A DNA stretch of 64,000 nt. Source: Winogradskyella psychrotolerans (GTDB taxonomy: Bacteria; Bacteroidota; Bacteroidia; Flavobacteriales; Flavobacteriaceae). The notes below the pieces were generated by a model. The model did no database searches and had not been told where the DNA came from. It was given only the letters and a program-made list of their open reading frames with translations. Positions 54,265-63,083 of this stretch are shown piece by piece. Position 1 is the first letter of the stretch. The number at the start of each line of letters is the position of its first letter. The stretch covers positions 434,001 to 498,000 of the forward strand of contig NZ_JAHKPS010000018.1 of assembly GCF_018860565.1 (NCBI RefSeq). Reading direction: 5' to 3'. Made by a program: the position numbers and the translations under genes.

Positions 54265-54362
54265 AGCTAATAGTTTTATTAAGAGTTACACTAAAATACA
54301 AAAAACATTTTGTACTCTTTGGACACCAAAATAATTAATTAGTCACTAGAAAATCACTAGAA

Positions 54363-56774
54363 TTAAGACTTATTTCCAATGATATGTAACTGAGAAAAAT
54401 TCTTATCAACAACAATAGATGTTATACCATTTGCTTTCATGCTTTTAAGCGCTATTTTTTCATTATCTAATTGCACTTCTACAATATCAAATGGCAAGCC
54501 ATGAAATTGAATATTAAAGGTGTCATATTTAGTTACAAATTTCCCTTCTTTATACTGATTAATTATTAGCTCTTCAGACTTCCCTCTAAGTGTAAAATTT
54601 CTGAGACTGTAACGTCCTTTAGTATAATCAAAACCATCATTGGCATCGCTATAAAGTTCGCTTTCTTCTTTTCCATTTTTATAATAAACATCTAAAGTAA
54701 TTTCCTTTATTTCTTTTTCTCCAACATATTGTTGAATTGGAAATTTAGGAATTATCGCTCCTTCTTTTACAAAAATTGGCATACTATCAATGTCAGCATC
54801 AACCCACATTTCTTTGCCTCCTTTTATTATTTCATTGGTCCAGAAATTATACCAATTACCTTTAGGAATATACATACGTCTTCCTTTAGCATTAGGCTCT
54901 AATACAGGGCAAGCTAAAATTTGCTCACCAAAAATAAACTCATCCGTTCTATAATGAGTTTGTACATCTTCTTGATCAAAAAGCACTAAAGATTTTAATA
55001 ATGGAGTACCATGGTCTACGTAATTCCAGAATGCTGTATATAAATATGGTAATATCTGGTAACGAATTTCAATAAACTTTCTTACAATATCTGTAACATC
55101 TTCATCAAAAGTCCATGGTTCTTGATCGCCATGATCACCAGAAGAATGCACTCTAAAAAATGGATGAAAAATCCCTAATTGAATCCAACGTGTAAACAAC
55201 TCGCCTTGAGGTTGCTCTGCAAAGCCTCCAATATCACTACCAGCAAACGAAAACCCAGACATTGCCATACGTTGTGCTTGTATATTTGCAATCCATAAAT
55301 GCTCCCAAGTAGCGACATTATCACCTGTCCAAGTTGACGTGTAACGTTGCGTCCCCGAATAAGCTGCACGTGTAATAACAAATGGACGTTTAGGGTATGA
55401 ATATTTTTTTAAGCCTTGGTATGTTGCTCGCGCCATTTGCATACCATAAACATTATGAGCTTTTCTATGGCTACAAGGGTTACCATCATAATCATGACGC
55501 ACATCGTCTGGGAAAGTTTTATTAGGCACTTCCATAACAGCTGGCTCATTCATATCGTTCCAAACACCTTTAATCCCGATATCTTCAATCAATTCTTGAA
55601 ATAGTCCAGACCACCATTCTCTTACTTCAGGGTTTGTAAAATCTGGAAAATAACATTCTCCTGGCCATACTTTCCCTTTCATGTAATCTCCATCGGCTCG
55701 TTTACAGAAGTAATCATTTTCTAAAGCCTCCTTAAAAACAGAATAGTCCTTATCTATCTTAATTCCTGGATCAATAATAGCAACGGTTTTAAATCCATCG
55801 TCCAATAATTCTTTTACCATTCGTTTTGGATCTGGAAAATACTCTTTATTCCAAGTAAAACAACGGAAGCCTTCCATATAATCGATATCTAAATAAATAG
55901 CATCACATGGAATTTTTAATTTTCTAAACGTAGATGTAATTTCTTTTACTTTACTTTCTGGATAATAACTCCATTTGCATTGATGAAATCCTAATGCCCA
56001 AAGTGGAGGCAAATGGTGTGGTTTTCCTGTTAAATCTGTATAACTTTCTACAACATCACTCATTTTTGGACCGTAGAAAAAATAATAATTCATCTCACCA
56101 CCTTGTGCCCAAAAACTAGTTACATTTCTACGCTCTTGTGCAAAATCGAAAGACGACTTAAACGTATTATCAAAGAAAATACCATAAGCCTTACCATGAT
56201 GTAAACCTGTGTAAAACGGAATCGTTTTGTAAATAGGATCTGTATCTTTTCCGTAAGCATATGAGTCTGTTACCCAATTGCTATAGCGTTTCCCTTTTAA
56301 GTTAAGATGATTAGGTTTATCTCCAAGTCCATAATAACTTTCGCCATCATTAGACACTTTACTCATCTTTACAATGTTTCCTCCATGCTCATAGCTTTCT
56401 TCCCAATGAAATCCACCTTCATCTTGGTTAATAAGCGTACCATCATTAACATCGTAAATGGATTTTCTCATATCTTCTTTAGAAATTACGCAAAGTAATT
56501 TAGACGTTGAGATTTCATAAACATCTTCTTTTTCCTCTATTTCTAGCTTGTTGTAACCTGTACTTGCATATTTGGTAATGGCATAAGAAAAATCGTTATT
56601 AAAATTACCAACTGTAGTATACCTAAAGCGAAGTAAACTATCTCTAACAACCGTTAATTCTAAAATAACATCGTTTGCTGCTGTAAAATATAGTTTATCA
56701 ACGTCTTTTTTAAAATCTATTATTTGCGAAGGAAATAAATCTCCTTTATTTTCTAATTCTGTATTTACAATCAT
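54363..56774 (-). CDS. Glycoside hydrolase family 31 alpha-glucosidase
   Basis: An 803-residue cytoplasmic enzyme (no signal peptide). It has an N-terminal beta-sandwich, then a TIM barrel with IYLDIDYMEGFRCFTW, nucleophile motif KGVWNDMNEP (first Asp), and FSFAGSDIGGF and HSSGDHGDQEPW for the acid and substrate site. DUF5110-like strands end the protein. GH31 enzymes of this type remove alpha-linked glucose from maltose or larger oligosaccharides. It follows the glycogen operon on the same strand after a terminator and 242 bases, so it may be used in glycogen or maltodextrin breakdown. Confidence 0.92.
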   Translation of the reverse strand: MIVNTELENKGDLFPSQIIDFKKDVDKLYFTAANDVILELTVVRDSLLRFRYTTVGNFNNDFSYAITKYASTGYNKLEIEEKEDVYEISTSKLLCVISKEDMRKSIYDVNDGTLINQDEGGFHWEESYEHGGNIVKMSKVSNDGESYYGLGDKPNHLNLKGKRYSNWVTDSYAYGKDTDPIYKTIPFYTGLHHGKAYGIFFDNTFKSSFDFAQERRNVTSFWAQGGEMNYYFFYGPKMSDVVESYTDLTGKPHHLPPLWALGFHQCKWSYYPESKVKEITSTFRKLKIPCDAIYLDIDYMEGFRCFTWNKEYFPDPKRMVKELLDDGFKTVAIIDPGIKIDKDYSVFKEALENDYFCKRADGDYMKGKVWPGECYFPDFTNPEVREWWSGLFQELIEDIGIKGVWNDMNEPAVMEVPNKTFPDDVRHDYDGNPCSHRKAHNVYGMQMARATYQGLKKYSYPKRPFVITRAAYSGTQRYTSTWTGDNVATWEHLWIANIQAQRMAMSGFSFAGSDIGGFAEQPQGELFTRWIQLGIFHPFFRVHSSGDHGDQEPWTFDEDVTDIVRKFIEIRYQILPYLYTAFWNYVDHGTPLLKSLVLFDQEDVQTHYRTDEFIFGEQILACPVLEPNAKGRRMYIPKGNWYNFWTNEIIKGGKEMWVDADIDSMPIFVKEGAIIPKFPIQQYVGEKEIKEITLDVYYKNGKEESELYSDANDGFDYTKGRYSLRNFTLRGKSEELIINQYKEGKFVTKYDTFNIQFHGLPFDIVEVQLDNEKIALKSMKANGITSIVVDKNFSQLHIIGNKS

Positions 56775-56954
56775 GGGTTAACTTTTAGGCAAAAATTACT
56801 TGCAAAAAAACGGAAAAAATTAAACACTAAAAAGGGTTTATCCTAGTAATTACATGATTTAGCAACTATTACGTTTTCGGTCATAAATTTTACAATTATG
56901 ATAATTTTTATACGATTTATTGACATAAACGCATATCTTAATTAACAAAATAAA

Positions 56955-56991
56955 TAAAAAAGACCTGTTAGATTATAAAACCTAACAAGCC
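56955..56991 (-). terminator. Terminator of the glycogen operon
   Basis: On the minus strand GGCTTGTTAG pairs with CTAACAGGTC (10 bp, two G-U) around a 10-base loop, followed by six or more Ts. It lies 25 bases past the glgB stop. Confidence 0.78.
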
Positions 56992-57016
56992 TGAATCATC
57001 TTGATCTTTTTTTCAT

Positions 57017-58927
57017 TTATTTTGAGTACTTAAAAACAACCATACCTATAGGTGGAATATTAATTTCTAAAGAATTATCTCTATAATTCCAAGGTTCTGA
57101 TTGCGTCGCTTTTTTTCTGTTTTTATAGTCTCCTGTTCCGAAATATTTTTTTAAATCACTATTAAAAATTTCTTTTAACTGGCCTTTTCTTGGCACTCCT
57201 ATTCTATATTTTTCTTGTGGAACAGGTGTCATATTACAAGCTATAATAACATCATCTTCTTGATTATTTCCTTTTCTTATATATGTAAAAACTGAATTTT
57301 TAGAATCTCCATAATCAATCCATTCAAAGCCATCTGCTTCAAATTGTTTTTCATATAAAGCTGGCTCATTTTTATATAATGTGTTTAAATCTTTAATTAA
57401 GGCTTGCACACCTTTGTGTAAATCGTATTGTAACAAATGCCAATCGAGACTGTTTTTAAAATTCCATTCGCTACTTTGCCCAAATTCTGCTCCTTGAAAC
57501 AATAGATTCGTTCCAGGATGTGTAAACATATACCCATAAAGCAGTCTTAAATTTGCAAAACGCTGCCATTCATCTCCTGGCATTTTCTCTAAAATAGATT
57601 TTTTACCATATACAACTTCATCATGACTTAAAGGCAACATAAAATTCTCGGTGAACACATAAGTCATTGAAAAGGTTAAATCATCTTGATGGAATTGTCT
57701 ATATATTGGTTCTTTTGCAAAATATTGAAGTGTATCATGCATCCAACCCATCATCCATTTCATTCCAAAACCAAGTCCACCTATAAAAGTAGGTTTTGAT
57801 ACCATTGGAAACGCCGTAGATTCTTCAGCTATAGTTTGTACATCTGGAAATGAAGCATACACCGCTTCGTTCATTTCTCTTAAGAATGATATGGCTTCTA
57901 AATTTTCATTTCCACCATACATATTAGGCTCCCATTGTCCATCCTCTCTACTATAATCTAAAAATAACATGGAAGCTACTGCGTCTACCCTAAAACCATC
58001 TGCATGGTATTGGTCTAACCAAAAAATAGCATTACTAATTAAAAATGATTTGACTTCGTTACGTCCGTAATTAAAAATTAAACTCTTCCAGTCTTGATGG
58101 TACCCTTTCCGTTTATCTGGGTGTTCATAAAGTGCTGAGCCATCAAAGAAACCTAATCCGTGTGCATCTTCTGGAAAATGTGAAGGCACCCAATCGAGAA
58201 TAATACCTATATCGTTTTGATGAAACTTATCTACTAACAATTTAAATTCTTCAGGATAACCAAATCGTGATGTTGGCGCAAAATACCCCGTTACTTGATA
58301 GCCCCAAGATGGATCATAAGGATATTCCATTATTGGCATTAATTCTACGTGCGTAAAGTTCATATCTTTTACGTACTTGACCAATTCATCTGCCAACTCT
58401 ACATAAGACATAAAGCGATTTTCTTCAACATTCTTTTTCCAAGACCCTAAATGAACTTCATAAACAGAATATGGCGCATTTAAAGCGTTATTCTTTTTAC
58501 GCTTTTTCATCCATTTTATGTCCTTCCACTTATAGTTATCTTCCCAAACGATTGAGGCTGTATTAGGATTATGCTCTGCTCGTCTAGCATAAGGATCTGC
58601 CTTTTCTGTTACAATATCGTTATTACTACTAAGAATCTTATATTTATACTTACTCCCCTTTCCAGCACCAGGAATAAAACCTTCCCAAATTCCGCTAGAA
58701 TCCCAGCGTACATTTAATTTGTGTTCGCCTTCTGTCCAAAAATTAAAGTCTCCAACTACAGATACCATTTTAGCACTAGGTGCCCAAACAGCAAAATACA
58801 CACCTTCTACTCCATCTACGGTTGTAATGTGAGACCCAAATTTCTCGTATAAACGATAGTGCTTTCCAGATTTAAAAAGATTGATATCAAAATCTGTAAA
58901 ACGACTGTGTGTTATTACTTTTGCCAT
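57017..58927 (-). CDS. glgB: 1,4-alpha-glucan branching enzyme
   Basis: GlgB makes alpha-1,6 branches in glycogen. The 636-residue protein has a CBM48 domain (about 35-125; GVYFAVWAPSAKMVSVVGDFN), then a GH13 barrel with HVELMPIMEYPYDPSWGYQ, GFRVDAVASMLFLDYS (nucleophile Asp), TIAEESTAFP (acid Glu) and FMLPLSHDEVVYGK. The longer N1 domain of the E. coli enzyme (728) is missing, as in many Gram-negative and Gram-positive relatives. It is 2 bases after glgC. Confidence 0.95.
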   Translation of the reverse strand: MAKVITHSRFTDFDINLFKSGKHYRLYEKFGSHITTVDGVEGVYFAVWAPSAKMVSVVGDFNFWTEGEHKLNVRWDSSGIWEGFIPGAGKGSKYKYKILSSNNDIVTEKADPYARRAEHNPNTASIVWEDNYKWKDIKWMKKRKKNNALNAPYSVYEVHLGSWKKNVEENRFMSYVELADELVKYVKDMNFTHVELMPIMEYPYDPSWGYQVTGYFAPTSRFGYPEEFKLLVDKFHQNDIGIILDWVPSHFPEDAHGLGFFDGSALYEHPDKRKGYHQDWKSLIFNYGRNEVKSFLISNAIFWLDQYHADGFRVDAVASMLFLDYSREDGQWEPNMYGGNENLEAISFLREMNEAVYASFPDVQTIAEESTAFPMVSKPTFIGGLGFGMKWMMGWMHDTLQYFAKEPIYRQFHQDDLTFSMTYVFTENFMLPLSHDEVVYGKKSILEKMPGDEWQRFANLRLLYGYMFTHPGTNLLFQGAEFGQSSEWNFKNSLDWHLLQYDLHKGVQALIKDLNTLYKNEPALYEKQFEADGFEWIDYGDSKNSVFTYIRKGNNQEDDVIIACNMTPVPQEKYRIGVPRKGQLKEIFNSDLKKYFGTGDYKNRKKATQSEPWNYRDNSLEINIPPIGMVVFKYSK

Positions 58928-58929
58928 AT

Positions 58930-60195
58930 TTATAGTACAAATCCCTTAGGAATTATAGCGTCTTTCCTTATAACAACTATACCATCTTTAATTACATATT
59001 CGTCTTTTTCTGTATCTGCTAAGTGAGCTCCACCGTTAATTCTTACATCGTCACCAATGCGTACATTTTTATCTATAATAGTATTCTTGATATAACACCT
59101 TTCTCCAATACCTAAAAGTATTTCTGTTTTATTGTTTTTTATATCATCTAACGATTCATAATCATCATTACCCATCATATAAGTATTTATGATTGTAGAA
59201 TCTTTACCTATTCTAGATCGAATACCAATAACAGATTTTTCAATCTTAGCGGCATTTATTAAACAACCTTCAGCAATGACCGCTCTATCTAAAGCAGTAC
59301 CTGTAATTTTTGAAGTTGGAAGGATCCTCGCATTGGTATAAGTACGTTGCTTAGAATCGTATAAGTTAAATTGCGGTAAATCATCTGTGAAACCAAGATT
59401 TGCCTCAAAAAATGAGTCTATATTTCCAATATCTGTCCAATACCCTTCATATTGGTAACTTAACGTTTTATGTTTGTCTATAGATTGAGGAATAATCTCT
59501 TTACCAAAATCATTAGTTTCGGGATTATTCATTAAATCAATTAACAATTTTCTATTAAAAATATAAATCCCCATAGAAGCAAGATGGTTACGACCTTGAG
59601 CTTTCATCTCTTCACTTGTTTCGGACGTCCAATCTGGTAATAAATCTGAACTTGGTTTTTCAACAAATGAGGTAACAACATTATTTTCATCTGTCTTAAG
59701 AATACCAAAAGAAGTAGCATCTTTCTCATTTACTGGTATTGTTGCAATAGAAATCTCTGCATTAGATTCTCTATGCGCTTTAATCATTTCATTAAAATCC
59801 ATTTGATATAACTGATCACCTGATAAAATTAAAGCATACTCAAAATCGTGAGCTTTAATATGATGCATACTTTGTCTCACGGCATCTGCTGTTCCTTGAA
59901 ACCAAGATTTACTTTCTGGTGTTTGTTCTGCCGCTAATACATCTACAAACGCAGAACTAAAAAAACTAAAATGATAAGTGTTTTTTATATGTCTATTTAA
60001 TGAAGCTGAATTAAACTGCGTTAACACATACATGCGTTTAATATCAGAATTAATACAATTAGAAATAGGTATGTCTACTAATCTATATTTACCAGCTATT
60101 GGCACTGCAGGTTTAGATCGTTTTTCTGTTAATGGATATAGTCGAGATCCTTGGCCGCCACCAAGTATAATGGACAATACTTTATCGTTTATCAT
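58930..60195 (-). CDS. glgC: Glucose-1-phosphate adenylyltransferase
   Basis: GlgC forms ADP-glucose, the committed step of glycogen synthesis. The 421-residue protein has the nucleotide loop SIILGGGQGSRLYPLTEKRSKPAVP, then GTADAVRQ, SGDQLYQMDF and FVEKPSSD, and a C-terminal left-handed beta-helix from about 290 with hexapeptide repeats (VIGIRSRIGKDSTIIN). This type is normally an allosteric tetramer. It is 9 bases after glgA and 2 before glgB. Confidence 0.95.
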   Translation of the reverse strand: MINDKVLSIILGGGQGSRLYPLTEKRSKPAVPIAGKYRLVDIPISNCINSDIKRMYVLTQFNSASLNRHIKNTYHFSFFSSAFVDVLAAEQTPESKSWFQGTADAVRQSMHHIKAHDFEYALILSGDQLYQMDFNEMIKAHRESNAEISIATIPVNEKDATSFGILKTDENNVVTSFVEKPSSDLLPDWTSETSEEMKAQGRNHLASMGIYIFNRKLLIDLMNNPETNDFGKEIIPQSIDKHKTLSYQYEGYWTDIGNIDSFFEANLGFTDDLPQFNLYDSKQRTYTNARILPTSKITGTALDRAVIAEGCLINAAKIEKSVIGIRSRIGKDSTIINTYMMGNDDYESLDDIKNNKTEILLGIGERCYIKNTIIDKNVRIGDDVRINGGAHLADTEKDEYVIKDGIVVIRKDAIIPKGFVL

Positions 60196-60204
60196 AGCTT
60201 TAGT

Positions 60205-61608
60205 TTAGTTTATTGAATTGTATAAGTTTATATATGCTTTAGCTGAAACCTCCCAAGAATGATCTATGCTCATTATATATTTTCGGTTCGCTTTAAATTC
60301 TTTTTGCTGAGTATAAAACTCTTTCCCTCTATTAATTGCAACCACAATATCCTGTTCGGAAACTTCATTATGACATATACCAAAACCATGGTCTCCAATA
60401 TCTACAACAGTGTCTTTTAATCCTCCAATGCGTCTTACAATTGGCACAGTTCCGTACCTTAAGGAATACATTTGGTTTAATCCGCATGGTTCTACACGAG
60501 ATGGCATTAATAAAAAATCTGCTCCAGCATAAATAATATGAGACAGTTTTTCGTCATAACCAATAAACGCATTATAATTTCCTTTATGCTTTAGTATTAA
60601 ATCAAACAATTCTTTCTCTGTTTCTTTAGCTCCAGATCCTAAAACAATGACAGCTATATCTTTAGAACGCAACGCATAGTCTAGCGCATGTGGCAGAAGC
60701 TCTGCTCCTTTTTCACCAACTAAACGTCCTATAAAAGCAAATAAGGGTTTACTTTTATCCAAATTAAACTGAGAACACAACCATTCTTTATTCGCCTTCT
60801 TCCCTGATTCTACAGTCGTTTTTTTATAATTTTTTATAATGAATTTATCCGTTTCCGGATTCCAAACAGCCGAATCTATGCCATTTAAAATTCCAACTGC
60901 TTTAGAACTTTCGTGAGACAATAAAGACTCGAGTCCGTTGGCACTATATTTTAATTCTTCCATATAACTCGGCGACACAGTAGTCACGCGCCAAGCACAT
61001 TTTATTGCTGCAGCTAGTGGATTTATCATGCCATCCCACATTAATAATCCTACATTTTCAATATTAAATTCAGGTATCTTATATAAGTTATCGTAAGACA
61101 TCCATCCTTGATATTGTGCATTATGGATTGTAGTAATAATAGGTATTTTATTTAGCGACTCATATTTATAACTTTCTTGTGCCATAAATGGAATTAGACC
61201 TGTATGATGGTCATGACAATGGATATAGTCTGGTTTTTTCTTTAAAGTTAATATCCAATCTAAAGCCGCTATTTGAAATGCTAAAAAACGATTGGTATCA
61301 TTATCTGTATAAACACTTTCTGTATATAACAAATCTTCAACATGAACGAAGAAAACATCAAATTCTAAAACAGCGTCTTCAATTTTTAAAATATCGAAAT
61401 TTAATTCTTGGTTTCCCAAAATTAAATTAGCCTGATAAACCAAAGTAAACTTATGCGATTGCGTAAATTTAGTGTTATAAAATGGCATTATAACAGCACT
61501 ATTAGCACCTATTTCATTTTGGTACTTGGGCAAAGCGCCAACAACATCAGCTAAACCACCTACTTTAGCAATTGGGTAACATTCTGCACTTATATGTATT
61601 ATTTTCAT
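60205..61608 (-). CDS. glgA: Glycogen synthase
   Basis: GlgA elongates glucan from ADP-glucose. With ATG at 61606-61608 the protein is 467 residues and starts MKIIHISAECYPIAKVGGLADV, the standard GT5 N-terminus with the KVGGL substrate motif. Later segments are HCHDHHTGLIP, GVLNGID-type VGILNGIDSAVWNP, and SRVEPCGLNQMYSLRYGTVPI (GT5 C-terminal site). A 31-residue upstream extension is rejected: it is hydrophobic and overlaps the promoter region palindrome. glgA is the first gene of glgA-glgC-glgB. Confidence 0.95.
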   Translation of the reverse strand: MKIIHISAECYPIAKVGGLADVVGALPKYQNEIGANSAVIMPFYNTKFTQSHKFTLVYQANLILGNQELNFDILKIEDAVLEFDVFFVHVEDLLYTESVYTDNDTNRFLAFQIAALDWILTLKKKPDYIHCHDHHTGLIPFMAQESYKYESLNKIPIITTIHNAQYQGWMSYDNLYKIPEFNIENVGLLMWDGMINPLAAAIKCAWRVTTVSPSYMEELKYSANGLESLLSHESSKAVGILNGIDSAVWNPETDKFIIKNYKKTTVESGKKANKEWLCSQFNLDKSKPLFAFIGRLVGEKGAELLPHALDYALRSKDIAVIVLGSGAKETEKELFDLILKHKGNYNAFIGYDEKLSHIIYAGADFLLMPSRVEPCGLNQMYSLRYGTVPIVRRIGGLKDTVVDIGDHGFGICHNEVSEQDIVVAINRGKEFYTQQKEFKANRKYIMSIDHSWEVSAKAYINLYNSIN

Positions 61609-61634
61609 TAATATGGACTCGTTTATTGTTGACG

Positions 61635-61650
61635 TTGTTAAATTTAACAA
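61635..61650. promoter_or_regulatory. 16-bp perfect palindrome upstream of glgA
   Basis: TTGTTAAATTTAACAA is a perfect palindrome beginning 27 bases before the glgA ATG, in the 166-base gap to the divergent msrB. It is a good operator candidate for the glycogen operon; the binding protein is unknown. Confidence 0.55.
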
Positions 61651-61774
61651 TAATAAAAATAAAGTCAAGAGTATTTTGAATGTAATTTCAAATAAAAACA
61701 TATACTATTTCGTAATGAACAAAACATGATAACGACCAAGCCAACAACCCTAATTTTTTTAAAAAAAATTAATT

Positions 61775-62254
61775 TTGAAAAAGATAATATTACTTACCCT
61801 TATTAGTTTGTTTTTTAGCTGTAACAGCTCAGCCCAAAAAAATGAAACTAAAGAAACATTTCCTGTTACTAAAACAGACGCAGAATGGAAAGCACAACTT
61901 ACCAAAGAACAATACTACATTTTAAGAGAAGCTGGAACTGAAAGACCATTTTCTAGCTCCTTAAATAAAAATTACGAAAAAGGTGTTTATCATTGTGCTG
62001 CTTGTAATACTCCTTTATTTAAAAGTGAACATAAATTCGATTCAGGAACAGGATGGCCAAGTTTTGACCGTGTAATTGAAGGTAATGTTGCCTTTGGTAC
62101 AGATACAAAAATTGGTTATACAAGAGACGAAGAACATTGCGCAACTTGCGGTGGTCATTTAGGACACGTGTTTAATGACGGCCCAAAAGAAACCACAGGT
62201 AAAAGACACTGCATTAATGGAGATGCTTTAAAATTTGTTGCTTCTAAAGAGTAA
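61775..62254 (+). CDS. msrB: Peptide-methionine (R)-S-oxide reductase, lipoprotein
   Basis: MsrB repairs oxidised methionine. The 159-residue protein starts at TTG 61775 with a lipoprotein signal (LISLFFSC), then the MsrB domain. The two CxxC zinc pairs are HCAACNTPL and HCATCGGHLGH, and the catalytic Cys is in GKRHCING (about residue 146), with GTGWPSF before it. The lipoprotein signal places it in the periplasm or on the outer membrane, unlike the cytoplasmic E. coli enzyme. Start choice rests on the signal sequence. Confidence 0.93.
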   Translation: MKKIILLTLISLFFSCNSSAQKNETKETFPVTKTDAEWKAQLTKEQYYILREAGTERPFSSSLNKNYEKGVYHCAACNTPLFKSEHKFDSGTGWPSFDRVIEGNVAFGTDTKIGYTRDEEHCATCGGHLGHVFNDGPKETTGKRHCINGDALKFVASKE

Positions 62255-62362
62255 AATCTGTAATAATACATAAGCTAAATAGCGTTATTACATCTATCTA
62301 TTTTTTATAATAGTTTATCAGATGTTATATCGCTATTTTTATAGGTATTAAATTTAAGCTTT

Positions 62363-62917
62363 ATGGATTCTTCTTATTTACCTAGTACAATTAAACAATT
62401 TGAATACTACAAATCCCTTGGCGATAAAACCATTGCACAATTGACTTTTGACGAATTAAAAAAAGAATTTGCTCAAGATTCTAATTCCGTTTCTATCATT
62501 GTAAAACATCTTGTTGGTAATATGCTCAGCCGTTGGACCAATTTTTTAACCGAAGATGGCGAAAAAAAATGGCGTAAACGTGATGAAGAATTTATAGATG
62601 ATTTTAAATCAAAAGATGAATTACTAGATGCTTGGAACAAAGGTTGGAATTGTTTGTTTACTGCCATCAAACCACTATCAAATCATAACTTAGAGCAAGT
62701 TATCTATATTAGAAACCAAGGCCATTCTGTTACCGAAGCCATCAACAGACAAATGATGCATTATGCTTATCATATTGGGCAAATCGTATATATTGGCAAA
62801 TTAATTAAAGGCGAACATTGGAAATCACTATCTATTCCCAAAGAACAATCAAAAGCCTATAATAAAGACAAGTTTATACAGGACAAAAGCCGCAAACATT
62901 TTACAGAAGATCTCTAA
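62363..62917 (+). CDS. DinB-like protein (DUF1572)
   Basis: A 184-residue four-helix-bundle protein of the DinB/DUF1572 class. Metal-ligand His residues are in SIIVKHLVGNMLSRW (first) and NRQMMHYAYHIGQIVYIGK (last two), the usual H...HxxxH spacing. The family includes thiol-dependent transferases, but the substrate is unknown. No thiol-synthesis genes are nearby. Confidence 0.86.
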   Translation: MDSSYLPSTIKQFEYYKSLGDKTIAQLTFDELKKEFAQDSNSVSIIVKHLVGNMLSRWTNFLTEDGEKKWRKRDEEFIDDFKSKDELLDAWNKGWNCLFTAIKPLSNHNLEQVIYIRNQGHSVTEAINRQMMHYAYHIGQIVYIGKLIKGEHWKSLSIPKEQSKAYNKDKFIQDKSRKHFTEDL

Positions 62918-63042
62918 TTAAAATGACAATACTATAAGGCTTCAAACCTCAAAGATCTACTTAGAAAAGACATCAGATGATTTAAAGCTTTGGTGATTTA
63001 GAATTTCATTTTGCTATTTGGAGTTTTCTTTTTGGAATTTGT

Positions 63043-63050
63043 TACTTTTG
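63043..63050 (+). promoter_or_regulatory. -7 box for lpdA
   Basis: TACTTTTG fits TAnnTTTG, 33 bases before the ATG. A TTTG at 63017-63020 could be the -33 box, though the 22-base spacing is slightly long. Confidence 0.6.
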
Positions 63051-63083
63051 TAACTTCAAAATTTCAACTAAAATAACTTACCC

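Noticed and set aside
61609..61701. Longer glycogen synthase with 31 extra N-terminal residues
   Set aside because: The extra part is hydrophobic, overlaps the palindrome and promoter region, and GT5 enzymes start at MKIIHISAECYP.
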